A stretch of DNA of 54,646 nt, from positions 1-54,646 of the forward strand of contig JAJEFE010000081.1 of NCBI GenBank assembly GCA_022820625.1. The letters are read 5' to 3'. This stretch comes from Gammaproteobacteria bacterium (GTDB lineage: Bacteria > Pseudomonadota > Gammaproteobacteria > Steroidobacterales > Rariloculaceae). Below, piece after piece: positions 38,298-46,862 of this stretch. Position 1 is the stretch's first letter. Every line of letters begins with the position of its first letter. The position numbers were made by a program, and so were the translations under genes. The notes below the pieces were generated by a model, which worked only from the letters and a program-made list of their open reading frames with translations, was not told where the DNA came from and did no database searches.

Positions 38298-39058
38298 AGG
38301 CCGTCCGCCTGTGCGTCAAGAAAGTCTCGCACCATCGCGCTGAACTCGGCTTCTGGCCGAATCTTCACATTGAGCAACGCGCGGGCAGCATCGACACTGG
38401 CTGGCGTAACTTCGTCGTCAAGTTCGACGGTCACCGCGTAGAGGGCTTTCAGTAGCTCCAGATGCTCTTCGCGCGCACTTTCAAGTTCACTTCTTCGGAG
38501 GCCCAAACCTTTAATGGTTTGCAGTCCCCTATCCGTAAGGTGCACGACTTCCGCACGACGAAACTGAATATGAACTGCGGGATCTTCGTTCGCTGGGTCA
38601 ATAAAAACTGGGGTTTCCTCGTCAACCGAATCGCGATGGCTCCGGGCGCGCGTACTCTCGTCAACGAGAGGAAAAAGCGTCCCCTTGCGCGTATTGCAGA
38701 CCTCGCAGCTCACTAGCAGGTTTTCCCACTCGTAGGCGAGCCAGTAGTAGCCGGGATATAGAAGGAGCGTACCGTGTCTCCTCCTGACGGCGCCTTTCGG
38801 CCGGAAGTGCTCCACCGCTCCGTAGGAGGTTCCACGAAACTTAGATTCGCAGTAGCAGCACTTGCGGTGCTGCGCCGCCAACAAAGCACTCTTTACGCTC
38901 GGGTGCGCGTAAATGTCTCTGTCAAAGTCGAACCTCGTCGTCCCGGCGCGATAGCGCTCCGCGTCTTCGTCGTATCGCTCGCGATTCCGGTTCGCTTCGT
39001 GCTGGCCATCGCCATGCAGAATTTCCGGCGCCTGGGCGGGCCGTTCCACTCGAATCAT
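38294..39058 (-). CDS. ptuB: HNH endonuclease, Septu PtuB-like
   Basis: 254 residues. The zinc-finger HNH nuclease is complete: KCCYCESKF (zinc Cys pair), GAVEHFRPKG (His-containing beta strand) and LLVSCEVCNTRKGTLFPL (Cys pair and Asn). It is the effector in ATPase/HNH anti-phage pairs such as Septu. It overlaps the upstream ATPase gene by ATGA and so is made in the same transcript. Its stop overlaps the end of the orphan HExxH fragment on the other strand, marking the left boundary of an inserted module. Confidence 0.88.
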   Translation of the reverse strand: MIRVERPAQAPEILHGDGQHEANRNRERYDEDAERYRAGTTRFDFDRDIYAHPSVKSALLAAQHRKCCYCESKFRGTSYGAVEHFRPKGAVRRRHGTLLLYPGYYWLAYEWENLLVSCEVCNTRKGTLFPLVDESTRARSHRDSVDEETPVFIDPANEDPAVHIQFRRAEVVHLTDRGLQTIKGLGLRRSELESAREEHLELLKALYAVTVELDDEVTPASVDAARALLNVKIRPEAEFSAMVRDFLDAQADGL

Positions 39059-40425
39059 GAATCGGCTGTTCGACGATTCTTCAGATCGTCGGCGACTCTG
39101 CGTATCAAATCCAGTGCGGCCCGGTCTTCAGCGTCTTCCGCGGTCGGAAGCTCATCCAGTCGCTCCCGCAGGAATTGGAGCCGACGCTCTTGCGATGCGC
39201 TTCGATGAGCCATATCCGACAAGTCGTTTCGTTCTTCGCGCATGTCTTCGATACATTGGCTGCGCGTGGGAACGCCGAATAGATCGCTGGAAAGAATCTG
39301 ATCGACTCGCCAAGTGTTCACGCGTTCATGTTCCTCGTCGATGACAACCTCGCCATCAAGCTCGCGCAATACCGCAAGCTTCGCGTTCTCCGCCGCCTGA
39401 ACGATCAGGGGGCTGTGCGCCGTCGCGATGAATTGCACGGACGGGAACAGGCTCGTGATATCGCGCATCATCCGACGCTGCCAACGTGGGTGAAGGTGCA
39501 GGTCGATATTGTCGATGAGCACGATGGCAGATTCGGCCAGAGGATTGGAACTCTTCGGGTATTGATCGTACAGACGCAGGGCGAGATCCGTGATCCATGT
39601 GAGCGTGGTCTGGTATCCGAGGCTGAGCCTGGCAACGGGTACTTCTCCATAGGGAGTTTCGAACGTCACGCCGCTGGACTCACGCCGTGAACCGAACACC
39701 GGTGGCGGCTCTATCTTGATTTTCCCTTCGTCCGCCACGTCGGGAAGCACCGCCGCCAGCAACCTCTTGACGTCTCTCAAGTGTTTCGCATCCTGTTCCT
39801 TGCCTCGGCTTGCGCCGTGATCGAGCTTCAGAAGGACGTCCGCAGCATCATAGAGTTCGGTCGAGCCCTGGAACAGGGACGCCAATGGGTCCGAAAGGTC
39901 TTCTCCGTCCCTTTTCAGGGTTCCGGGACGGCGCATCGCGCCATATGCAAACATGACGAAATCGGGTTCGGAGCCATGCGAAGACGCTTTCGCACCCGGT
40001 TTCGGATTCTCGTGGTAGTGGAGCTCTCCATCCTTGCGGCCCATTTCCACGTAAGTCGTAACATTCGCTGTTTCGTCGCCACGTTCACCGCTGAACTTCC
40101 GACCGACAGTCAACTTTGCCTCAAGGATGGCATCTATGTTTTCGCCAACTCGTATCAACGAGTGCCAAAGTTCGTTTTCTTCACTGTTCAAGGCGGGCTG
40201 AGTCCCCTCTATCTTCCCGCTGGCTTCGTTTGTCCACGGCACCGGCCTCATCCGTGCCAGACACTCCAGCAGCGTCGTCTTTCCCACGCCGTTGTCGCCG
40301 AGAACAAGAGTCCACTGGACAGGATTGCCGTTCTCGTCGGTGAGATCGAGACGCTGGCGCTTCCCGAAGCAGCGTACATTCTCCAATTCGAGCGAACTGA
40401 AGTAGATGGAGCGATCGGTGGTCAC
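39055..40425 (-). CDS. ptuA: AAA/ABC-type ATPase, Septu PtuA-like
   Basis: 456 residues. SMC/RecF-like ATPase: Walker A GDNGVGKTT at 43-51, signature-like LSLGYQTTLTW, Walker B region IVLIDNIDLHLHPRWQ near residue 300, and a switch His in FIATAHSPLIVQ. The residue after the Walker B Asp is Asn where hydrolysing ATPases have Glu, so turnover may be reduced or absent. In Septu systems this protein forms the scaffold and sensor controlling the HNH nuclease. The start is GTG at 40425. A TATAAT on the minus strand at 40487-40482 could be its promoter. Confidence 0.88.
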   Translation of the reverse strand: MTTDRSIYFSSLELENVRCFGKRQRLDLTDENGNPVQWTLVLGDNGVGKTTLLECLARMRPVPWTNEASGKIEGTQPALNSEENELWHSLIRVGENIDAILEAKLTVGRKFSGERGDETANVTTYVEMGRKDGELHYHENPKPGAKASSHGSEPDFVMFAYGAMRRPGTLKRDGEDLSDPLASLFQGSTELYDAADVLLKLDHGASRGKEQDAKHLRDVKRLLAAVLPDVADEGKIKIEPPPVFGSRRESSGVTFETPYGEVPVARLSLGYQTTLTWITDLALRLYDQYPKSSNPLAESAIVLIDNIDLHLHPRWQRRMMRDITSLFPSVQFIATAHSPLIVQAAENAKLAVLRELDGEVVIDEEHERVNTWRVDQILSSDLFGVPTRSQCIEDMREERNDLSDMAHRSASQERRLQFLRERLDELPTAEDAEDRAALDLIRRVADDLKNRRTADS

Positions 40426-40620
40426 GGGGTTGGCGCCTCGCGTTGCAGGCTCGAATAGGTTCGCTAAGCGGTGGTCGGCCGATTATACCTGCCGATGTCT
40501 CTAACTTGGTTCCGATTCGAGGCTGAACTCGCATCGGCGCCCCGCCTCGTTCTTGCACCGCAACCCGTGGAGGCGAGACGCGCCGCATCTTGCCGCATAC
40601 AATCGCTCCTTCCATACGGA

Positions 40621-41460
40621 ATGCATTTCAGGATGATCGAGTACATAGACGGACCCTGCAGTTGGACCCGAGCGGCGCCAGCCTATCTGCGGCAACATAC
40701 GCCCAATGGGGCTTCAACGTGGCACAACTACTCGACCGCCCGTTTTGTGGCCGGTGTAAACCCCATTGTTTTGCGCACCGTGCGTTTCACTGACCTCGAA
40801 ATCGATGCCGGGATGCAAATCGAACTGCTGCCCGAAACACTGCCCGGCAGGTTACGAAAAGGCGGACTGGAACTCGCTTCCGAAGAGGTCATGAACGAAA
40901 CGGGGTTCCATAGGGTGCTGTCGAACGCACTGGATCTAGTTCGCAATGTTCCTCCGCTCCTCGGGACGGTTGCGGGGCTGTGCCGCTCGCTCCATGTTCT
41001 CAACGCCAGAGGCATCGATTTCGATTCCAGCTACAGTAATCCGTCGTTACCGTTTTCAATCTTCGTGTCCTGCCCTCCGCCAACGGCACTGAATCGGGTC
41101 GAGCGTTTGGCGGAGAATATCGTGCACGAAGCATTGCACTTGCAGCTTTCGCTCGTGGAGGCAGCCGAACCGCTGGTCCTCGAAAGCCAGGAGAAAATGT
41201 GTCTCTTTTCGCCGTGGAAGAATGAACCGCGGACCGTGCACGGAATCCTGCACGGCGTTTATGTATTCGGAAACCTGCGGTACTTCTGGAATTGCATCGC
41301 CGGTAGCACACCGCAGTTTTCAGCCTTCGCCGAACGACGAATCGAGGAAATCGATCGCGAATTGGCTACGGTTGCCCAACTCCCGACAAATCCGGCCCTG
41401 TCGGCGATGGGTCGGGAAGTGGCGAAGTCCTTGCTTCGTTCGCGACCACACGCAGCGTAG
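40621..41460 (+). CDS. HExxH-motif protein of RiPP clusters
   Basis: 279 residues. A zinc-type motif AENIVHEALHLQLSLVE lies near residue 168, followed by LFSPWKNEPRTVHGILHGVYVFGN. This pairing matches the 'HEXXH motif domain' found beside, or fused to, radical SAM/SPASM peptide maturases of the FxsB type. It may be a hydrolase or a metal-dependent modification enzyme; the biochemical role is not known to me. ATG at 40621 or 40633. It lies on the same strand as the precursor, maturase and oxygenase but is separated from them by the opposite-strand ATPase/HNH pair. Confidence 0.8.
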   Translation: MHFRMIEYIDGPCSWTRAAPAYLRQHTPNGASTWHNYSTARFVAGVNPIVLRTVRFTDLEIDAGMQIELLPETLPGRLRKGGLELASEEVMNETGFHRVLSNALDLVRNVPPLLGTVAGLCRSLHVLNARGIDFDSSYSNPSLPFSIFVSCPPPTALNRVERLAENIVHEALHLQLSLVEAAEPLVLESQEKMCLFSPWKNEPRTVHGILHGVYVFGNLRYFWNCIAGSTPQFSAFAERRIEEIDRELATVAQLPTNPALSAMGREVAKSLLRSRPHAA

Positions 41461-41551
41461 AGCCGCGACTCGACTGCATGATCTCGCGCTATTGGGCAAC
41501 CCTAACGACGTACGGTGACGCGTGGGTATGGCGGGACCGCCTGACTCGGCC

Positions 41552-42607
41552 CTATCGAAACCGCTCCTGCAGCCCCTTCATGGCGTCACTGCCGGGGCAA
41601 AGCTCCCCGAAGGGAACCTGCGAGAGGGGCTCGTCCGGCGTGCGGCTGATGCCGTGCATGTCCGGTTCGGCCTCGTCGATATAGAGCAGCCCCGTGATGA
41701 TCTCGCCGCGGCGATGGTGGGCACGGATGAAGTCCAGGGCGTGGCCGCGATTATGGACGCTGTACTGCTCGCTGACCTTGCGCAGCAGGATCTTGCTGCC
41801 GTCGTGCATCTCCACCGGCATCACTTCGCCGTCGTCGTAGGCGGCCTTGATCTCCTCGGCCGGGGGTACGAAATCCGCGTGCACGGCGGGGTGGAAGAAG
41901 CGGCGCGTGTAGGCGTAGCTCTTGGTGGAGTCTTCGTGGTCGTTGAAGGTGACGCAGGGCGACAGCACGTCGATCAGTCCGAAGCCCTTGTGCTTGATGC
42001 CGGCCTTGATCAGCGGCACCAGCTGATCCTTGTCCCCCGAGAACCCCCGCGCAACGAAGGTGCCCCCCTGGGCCATGGCCATCTGCACCGGATCGATGGG
42101 CTGCTGCTCGTTGACCTCGCCCTTCTTGGCCTTTGTGCCGACATCCGCGGAGGCCGAGAACTGCCCCTTGGTCAGACCATAGACGCCGTTGTTCTCGATG
42201 ATGTAGAGCATGTCGAGATTGCGGCGCAGGGCATGGGAGAACTGGCCCAGCCCGATGGAAAGGGAGTCGCCGTCGCCGGAGACGCCGATCAGGTAGAGCT
42301 TGCGGTTGGCGGCGCTGGCGCCGGTGGCGATGGACGGCATCCGGCCGTGGACGGCGTTGAAGCCGTGGGAGGCGTCGAGAAAATACGCCGGCGTCTTCGA
42401 CGAGCAGCCGATGCCGCTCAGCTTGGCCACCTCGTGGGGTGCAATGTCCAGCTCGAAAAAGGCCTGCACGATGGCGGAGGTCACGGAGTCGTGACCGCAG
42501 CCGGCGCACAGCGTGGACATGCCGCCCTCGTAGTCGCGGATGGTCAGTCCCAGCGCGTTGCGGGACAGCCCCTTGTGGACGATCTTCGGTTTGGCGATGA
42601 ATGTCAT
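41552..42607 (-). CDS. korB: 2-oxoacid:ferredoxin oxidoreductase, beta subunit
   Basis: 351 residues. Thiamine diphosphate-binding subunit: STLCAGCGHDSV, GIGCSSKTP and VSGDGDSLSIG supply Fe-S or TPP contacts, and ENNGVYGLTKGQ is the typical KorB/PorB block. With the alpha subunit it decarboxylates a 2-oxoacid (2-oxoglutarate or a related acid) to an acyl-CoA, passing electrons to ferredoxin, or the reverse. ATG at 42607 overlaps the alpha stop by four bases. Confidence 0.93.
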   Translation of the reverse strand: MTFIAKPKIVHKGLSRNALGLTIRDYEGGMSTLCAGCGHDSVTSAIVQAFFELDIAPHEVAKLSGIGCSSKTPAYFLDASHGFNAVHGRMPSIATGASAANRKLYLIGVSGDGDSLSIGLGQFSHALRRNLDMLYIIENNGVYGLTKGQFSASADVGTKAKKGEVNEQQPIDPVQMAMAQGGTFVARGFSGDKDQLVPLIKAGIKHKGFGLIDVLSPCVTFNDHEDSTKSYAYTRRFFHPAVHADFVPPAEEIKAAYDDGEVMPVEMHDGSKILLRKVSEQYSVHNRGHALDFIRAHHRRGEIITGLLYIDEAEPDMHGISRTPDEPLSQVPFGELCPGSDAMKGLQERFR

Positions 42608-44430
42608 GCCGCTTCTCCCCTGGCCACGGAGGCTTCGATCGCCTCCACCACGCAGCGCCGGTCGATGGGCAACCCGCTGTAGTGGAGGATCGACTCCATG
42701 CGCTCCTTCGGATAATCCGTCTCGAGCGTGAGCAGACTCTTCAGTTGCGCATCCCGGTTCTGTTCCACCACGAAAATCCGCTTGTGCTGGTGGAGAAACC
42801 CGGTCACGGCCTCGCTGAACGGAAACGCCTTGATGCGCATGTAGCTCAGGTGAATGCCCTTGCGGGCCAGGACCTCGACGGCTTCGGCCACCGCATAGTC
42901 GCAGCTTCCGACGGAGACGATGCCCCACTCGGCGGATTTGCGCCTCTGGACGATGGGTTCGGGAACCAGGGTGGCAGCAGTCTCCCACTTTCGCACCAGT
43001 CGGTCGACGACTTCCTGGTACTCGTCGGCGTCTTCTGTGTAGCCGCCGTACTTGTTGTGCCCGGAGCCGCGCACGAAGTAAGCGCCCTTGCGTCCCACCC
43101 CGGGATAGGTCCGGTACGGGATGCCGTCCCCATCCACGTCCAGGTAGCGGTAGAACGACTCGGCGGATTCCAGTTCCCCGGCGCTGAGCACCTTGCCGCG
43201 GTCCGGCCGGTAGCGGTCGTCCCATTCAAGGTCGTCGCACATCCAGTCGTTCATGCCGATGTCCAGGTCCAGCATCACGATCACCGGGGTCTGCAACCGG
43301 TCCGCCAGGTCGAATGCCGCAACGGAAAGCTCGAAGCACTCGTTAGGATTGGCCGGGAACAGCAACACGTGACGGGTGTCGCCGTGGGACGCGTAGGCGG
43401 CCGAGAGGATATCGGCCTGCTGGGTGCGCGTCGGCATGCCGGTGGACGGACCGACGCGCTGAACGTCGAACAGCACGGCCGGGAGTTCGGCGAAATAGGC
43501 ATAGCCGACGAACTCGCTCATGAGCGACAGCCCGGGTCCGCTGGTGGGCGTGAAGGCCCGCGCCCCGTTCCAGGTGGCGCCGAGCACGATACCGATGGCC
43601 GCCAGCTCATCCTCCGCCTGGACGATACAGTAGTTGCGCGTGCCCGTTTCGCGATCGATCCGGTACCGCTCGCAGAACGCCTTGAACGCATCCATGAGCG
43701 AGGTAGACGGCGTGATAGGATACCAGGCGCCCACCGTCGCCCCGGCGAAGAGGCAACCCAGCGCCGACGCCGTGTTGCCGTCGATCATTATCTTGCCGGC
43801 GGTCCCGTCCATCGGCTCGACCCGCGTGGGCAACGGACAGTCGAAGTGTTCGCTGGCGTAGTTTGCGCCCAGCTCGATGGCGTCCATGTTGGCCTGCAGC
43901 AACGCCTGCTTGGTAGCGAACGTCCGGTTCACGGCGTCCTCGATCACTTCGCGGTCCAGTTCCAACAGCGAGGCAAGCGCCCCCACGTAGGCCATGTTCT
44001 TCATGAGGATGCGGGCGCGGGCGTTGCTGAAGTGCTCGTTGCACATCTTCGCCAGGGGTACGCCGAGAATGGTCACGTCCTGGCGGTTGACGACGCTGTG
44101 CCGGGGCCAGGTGGAGTCGTAGAGAAAGACGCCGCCGGGACTCAGCGACTTCAGGTCCTGCTGGTAGGTCTCGGCATTCATGGCCACCATGATGTCGATC
44201 TCGCCGGAACGCGCCAGATGCTTGTCCTTGGTGACGCGGATCTCGTACCAGGTCGGGAGCCCCTGGATATTGCTGGGGAAGAAGTTCTTGCCCATCACCG
44301 GAACGCCCATCCGGAAGATGGTCTTCATCAACAACCCGTTGGCGCTGGCCGAACCGGTGCCGTTCACATTCGCCAGGCGAATGACGAAATCGTTGATCCT
44401 GCTGGCCTTCATCCGGCTTTTCGCTGACAT
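42604..44430 (-). CDS. korA: 2-oxoacid:acceptor oxidoreductase, fused gamma-alpha subunit
   Basis: 608 residues. The N-terminal gamma-type domain (NVNGTGSASANGLLMKTIF) is fused to the alpha domain, which starts near YPITPSTSLMDAF and continues to the C-terminal transketolase-like domain. This is the normal KorA layout. ATG at 44430 begins MSAKSRMKAS and overlaps the upstream oxidoreductase gene by 22 bp; longer forms are read from its other frame. Substrate choice between 2-oxoglutarate and branched 2-oxoacids cannot be fixed from sequence alone. Confidence 0.92.
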   Translation of the reverse strand: MSAKSRMKASRINDFVIRLANVNGTGSASANGLLMKTIFRMGVPVMGKNFFPSNIQGLPTWYEIRVTKDKHLARSGEIDIMVAMNAETYQQDLKSLSPGGVFLYDSTWPRHSVVNRQDVTILGVPLAKMCNEHFSNARARILMKNMAYVGALASLLELDREVIEDAVNRTFATKQALLQANMDAIELGANYASEHFDCPLPTRVEPMDGTAGKIMIDGNTASALGCLFAGATVGAWYPITPSTSLMDAFKAFCERYRIDRETGTRNYCIVQAEDELAAIGIVLGATWNGARAFTPTSGPGLSLMSEFVGYAYFAELPAVLFDVQRVGPSTGMPTRTQQADILSAAYASHGDTRHVLLFPANPNECFELSVAAFDLADRLQTPVIVMLDLDIGMNDWMCDDLEWDDRYRPDRGKVLSAGELESAESFYRYLDVDGDGIPYRTYPGVGRKGAYFVRGSGHNKYGGYTEDADEYQEVVDRLVRKWETAATLVPEPIVQRRKSAEWGIVSVGSCDYAVAEAVEVLARKGIHLSYMRIKAFPFSEAVTGFLHQHKRIFVVEQNRDAQLKSLLTLETDYPKERMESILHYSGLPIDRRCVVEAIEASVARGEAA

Positions 44431-46220
44431 CGCGCCATCTCCTCCGCCGCTTCGTCGAGCGCGTATGGAATGTCCAGGGTCGACTTCTGCATGTCCCACG
44501 CCGCCGTCGGGCATCGCTCCGCGCACAGTCCGCAATGCACGCAGAGGTTCTCGTCCTTGACCATGACGCGAGCGGTGTGTTTCAGCGGCCCGGATACGAA
44601 GAGCGGTTGGCTCGGTTCCAGCACGGGCGCCTTGAGATTCTGCTTGAGAGTGTCCTCGTCGGCGTTGGGCGCGATGGTCAGGCAGTCGACGGGGCAGATA
44701 TCGATGCAGGCGTCGCACTCGATGCACAGATTGTCGGTGAACACGGTCTGAATGTCGCAATTCAGGCAGCGTTCCACCTCGGTGATGACCTGCTCGGCGG
44801 TGAAACCGAGTTCGACCTCGATATCGAGTTTCCTGAAGCGCCGCTTCAGGTCCACGTGAGGCATGATCCGCCGCGCGGCCGGATCGAAATCGTTGCTGTA
44901 GCTCCACTCGTGGATGCCCATCTTGGCGCTCTGCAGGTTCACGCCCCGCGGCAGGCGCTCCGTCAGGGGGCTTTCCCGGCAGTACTTGTCGATGGAGATC
45001 GCCGCCTGGTGTCCGTGCTCCACGGCCCAGATGATGTTCTTCGGCCCGAACGCCGCGTCGCCTCCGAAGAATACGCCGGGAAGCGTGGACTCGAAGGTGA
45101 CCGGGTCGACCACCGGCACCTCCCAGCGGTCGAACTCCATGCCCAGGTCCCGCTCGATCCAGGGGAAGGCGTTGTCCTGGCCGATGGCCAGCACCACGTC
45201 GTCGCAGGGGAAGAACTTCTCGCCGACCACCCGGGTATCGACGATTCGGCCGTTGTCGTCGATATCGTATTCCATCAGGTCGAAGTTCATCCCCACCAGT
45301 TTTCCGTCCCGGAGCACGAACTCCCTGGGCGAATGGTTGACGACGATCTCCACGCGTTCTTCCTCGGCGTCCTCGAGTTCCCAGTCGGACGCCTTGAAGA
45401 AACCGCGGGGCTTGCGCGCCATGACCTTGACGTCATCGGCGCCCAGGCGCAGCGAGGTACGGCAGCAGTCCATGGCGGTGTTGCCCACGCCGATGATCAG
45501 CACCTTCCTGCCGATGGATTCGATATGGCCGAACGCCACCGACTCCAGCCACTGGATGCCGACATGTATCCGGTCGCTGTCGTTGCGCCCCGGGATGTTG
45601 AGGTTCTTGCCCTTGGGCGCGCCGCTGCCGACGAAAATCGCATCGTAGCCCTCGTCCAGCAGCTCGCGCATGCTGTTCACCGGCGTGTTCAGCCTCAGGT
45701 CCGCGCCCATGTCGACGATGTAGTCGATTTCCTCGTCCAGCACGGAGGCCGGCAGGCGGAACGCCGGAATGTTGGTGCGCATCAGGCCGCCGGTCTTGTC
45801 CAGCGCCTCGTAGATGACGCACTCGTAGCCCAGGGGCATCAGGTCGTTGACGACCGTCAGGGAAGCGCAACCCGCCCCCACCAGGGCGATGCGCTTGCCG
45901 TTCTTCTGCTTCGGCGCCACCGGCAGCCTTGACGTGATGTCGCCGCGGTTGTCCGCGGCCACGCGTTTCAGGCGGCAGATCGCCACGGGCTTGTCCTCGA
46001 CCCTCCCGCGCCGGCACACCGGCTCGCAGGGACGATCGCAGACGCGCCCCAGGATCCCCGGAAAGACGTTGGACTTGCGGTTCAGCATGTAGGCATCGCC
46101 GAACCGCCCCAGGGCGATGAGGCGAATGTACTCGGGGACGTCGGTATGGGCCGGACAGCCCCACTGGCAATCTACAACCTGGTGAAAGTACTCGGTACCT
46201 TCCGTCTTGGTGGGTTCCAT
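44409..46220 (-). CDS. FAD-dependent Fe-S oxidoreductase (GltD-like) of the Kor operon
   Basis: 603 residues. An N-terminal cysteine cluster (DCQWGCPAHTDVPEYI; CDRPCEPVCRRG) is followed by an FAD site (ALVGAGCASLTVVNDL), a second dinucleotide site (VLIIGVGNTAMDCCR), and two C-terminal [4Fe-4S] motifs (CIECDACIDICPVDC and CVHCGLCAERCPTAAW). It resembles the NADPH-binding small chain of glutamate synthase with an added two-cluster ferredoxin. It probably links the 2-oxoacid oxidoreductase to NAD(P)H. Overlaps korA by 22 bp. Confidence 0.9.
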   Translation of the reverse strand: MEPTKTEGTEYFHQVVDCQWGCPAHTDVPEYIRLIALGRFGDAYMLNRKSNVFPGILGRVCDRPCEPVCRRGRVEDKPVAICRLKRVAADNRGDITSRLPVAPKQKNGKRIALVGAGCASLTVVNDLMPLGYECVIYEALDKTGGLMRTNIPAFRLPASVLDEEIDYIVDMGADLRLNTPVNSMRELLDEGYDAIFVGSGAPKGKNLNIPGRNDSDRIHVGIQWLESVAFGHIESIGRKVLIIGVGNTAMDCCRTSLRLGADDVKVMARKPRGFFKASDWELEDAEEERVEIVVNHSPREFVLRDGKLVGMNFDLMEYDIDDNGRIVDTRVVGEKFFPCDDVVLAIGQDNAFPWIERDLGMEFDRWEVPVVDPVTFESTLPGVFFGGDAAFGPKNIIWAVEHGHQAAISIDKYCRESPLTERLPRGVNLQSAKMGIHEWSYSNDFDPAARRIMPHVDLKRRFRKLDIEVELGFTAEQVITEVERCLNCDIQTVFTDNLCIECDACIDICPVDCLTIAPNADEDTLKQNLKAPVLEPSQPLFVSGPLKHTARVMVKDENLCVHCGLCAERCPTAAWDMQKSTLDIPYALDEAAEEMARCQRKAG

Positions 46221-46233
46221 GGGTAGCCTGCGG

Positions 46234-46710
46234 TCAATTGTCTGCCGGATTGGAGAACGCGAAGTATTCGGCGCCCTGCATCAGGCGCTTGAAGTTCGTG
46301 TCGCTGACCTGAACCAGCGATCGATGGTCGCCAGCTTCAAAATAGACATCGGGCTGGGCCCTCAGGGTGATATCCACCACGGTGGGCACACGATACCACG
46401 GACCGATGGGCGGAACCGAACCCACCGCGCAGTCGCAGAACAGATCGTCCAGGTCATGATCGGTGGCGACCGTCAACCGCCGGTGCAATGTGGCGCGCAG
46501 AAGCTCGAGATCCGGTTCGAAATGCGCCGGCATGACCGTGAGTACATAGCCATAGGGATCCTTGAGCAGCACGGCCCTGGCGAGCTGCTGGGGGGGAATT
46601 CCCGCTCTTTCCGCCGCCTGAGCGGGCGAATGCCTGGACCTGTGCCGAAGGATCCGGAAGTCGATCTCCTCGAACGCAAGGGCGTCACCCACGGTGGTCG
46701 CGATACTCAT
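46234..46710 (-). CDS. YbaK/ProX-type aminoacyl-tRNA deacylase-like protein
   Basis: 158 residues with the YbaK fold: AERAGIPPQQLARAVLLKD contains the conserved Lys, then YGYVLTVMPAHFEPDLELL, VGSVPPIG and a late ITLRAQPDVYFEAGDH. Family members hydrolyse mischarged aminoacyl-tRNAs. I chose ATG at 46710 (MSIATTVGDALAFEE) over GTG at 46740. It lies 13 bp upstream of the FAD oxidoreductase gene and may be the first gene of that operon, though a functional link is not evident. Confidence 0.8.
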   Translation of the reverse strand: MSIATTVGDALAFEEIDFRILRHRSRHSPAQAAERAGIPPQQLARAVLLKDPYGYVLTVMPAHFEPDLELLRATLHRRLTVATDHDLDDLFCDCAVGSVPPIGPWYRVPTVVDITLRAQPDVYFEAGDHRSLVQVSDTNFKRLMQGAEYFAFSNPADN

Positions 46711-46862
46711 CCGCTTCAATCTTCCCGGTTCGCGCGCCACATTATAGACGCCGAAGCGGTCTCCACAAAGCCGATAGGCAACTCACCCGAACCAGGACAG
46801 TCTACCGATTTAATGGCCAAAAGCCGGACGAGGCGCTTCCAAATACGATAGTATGATCTTGG

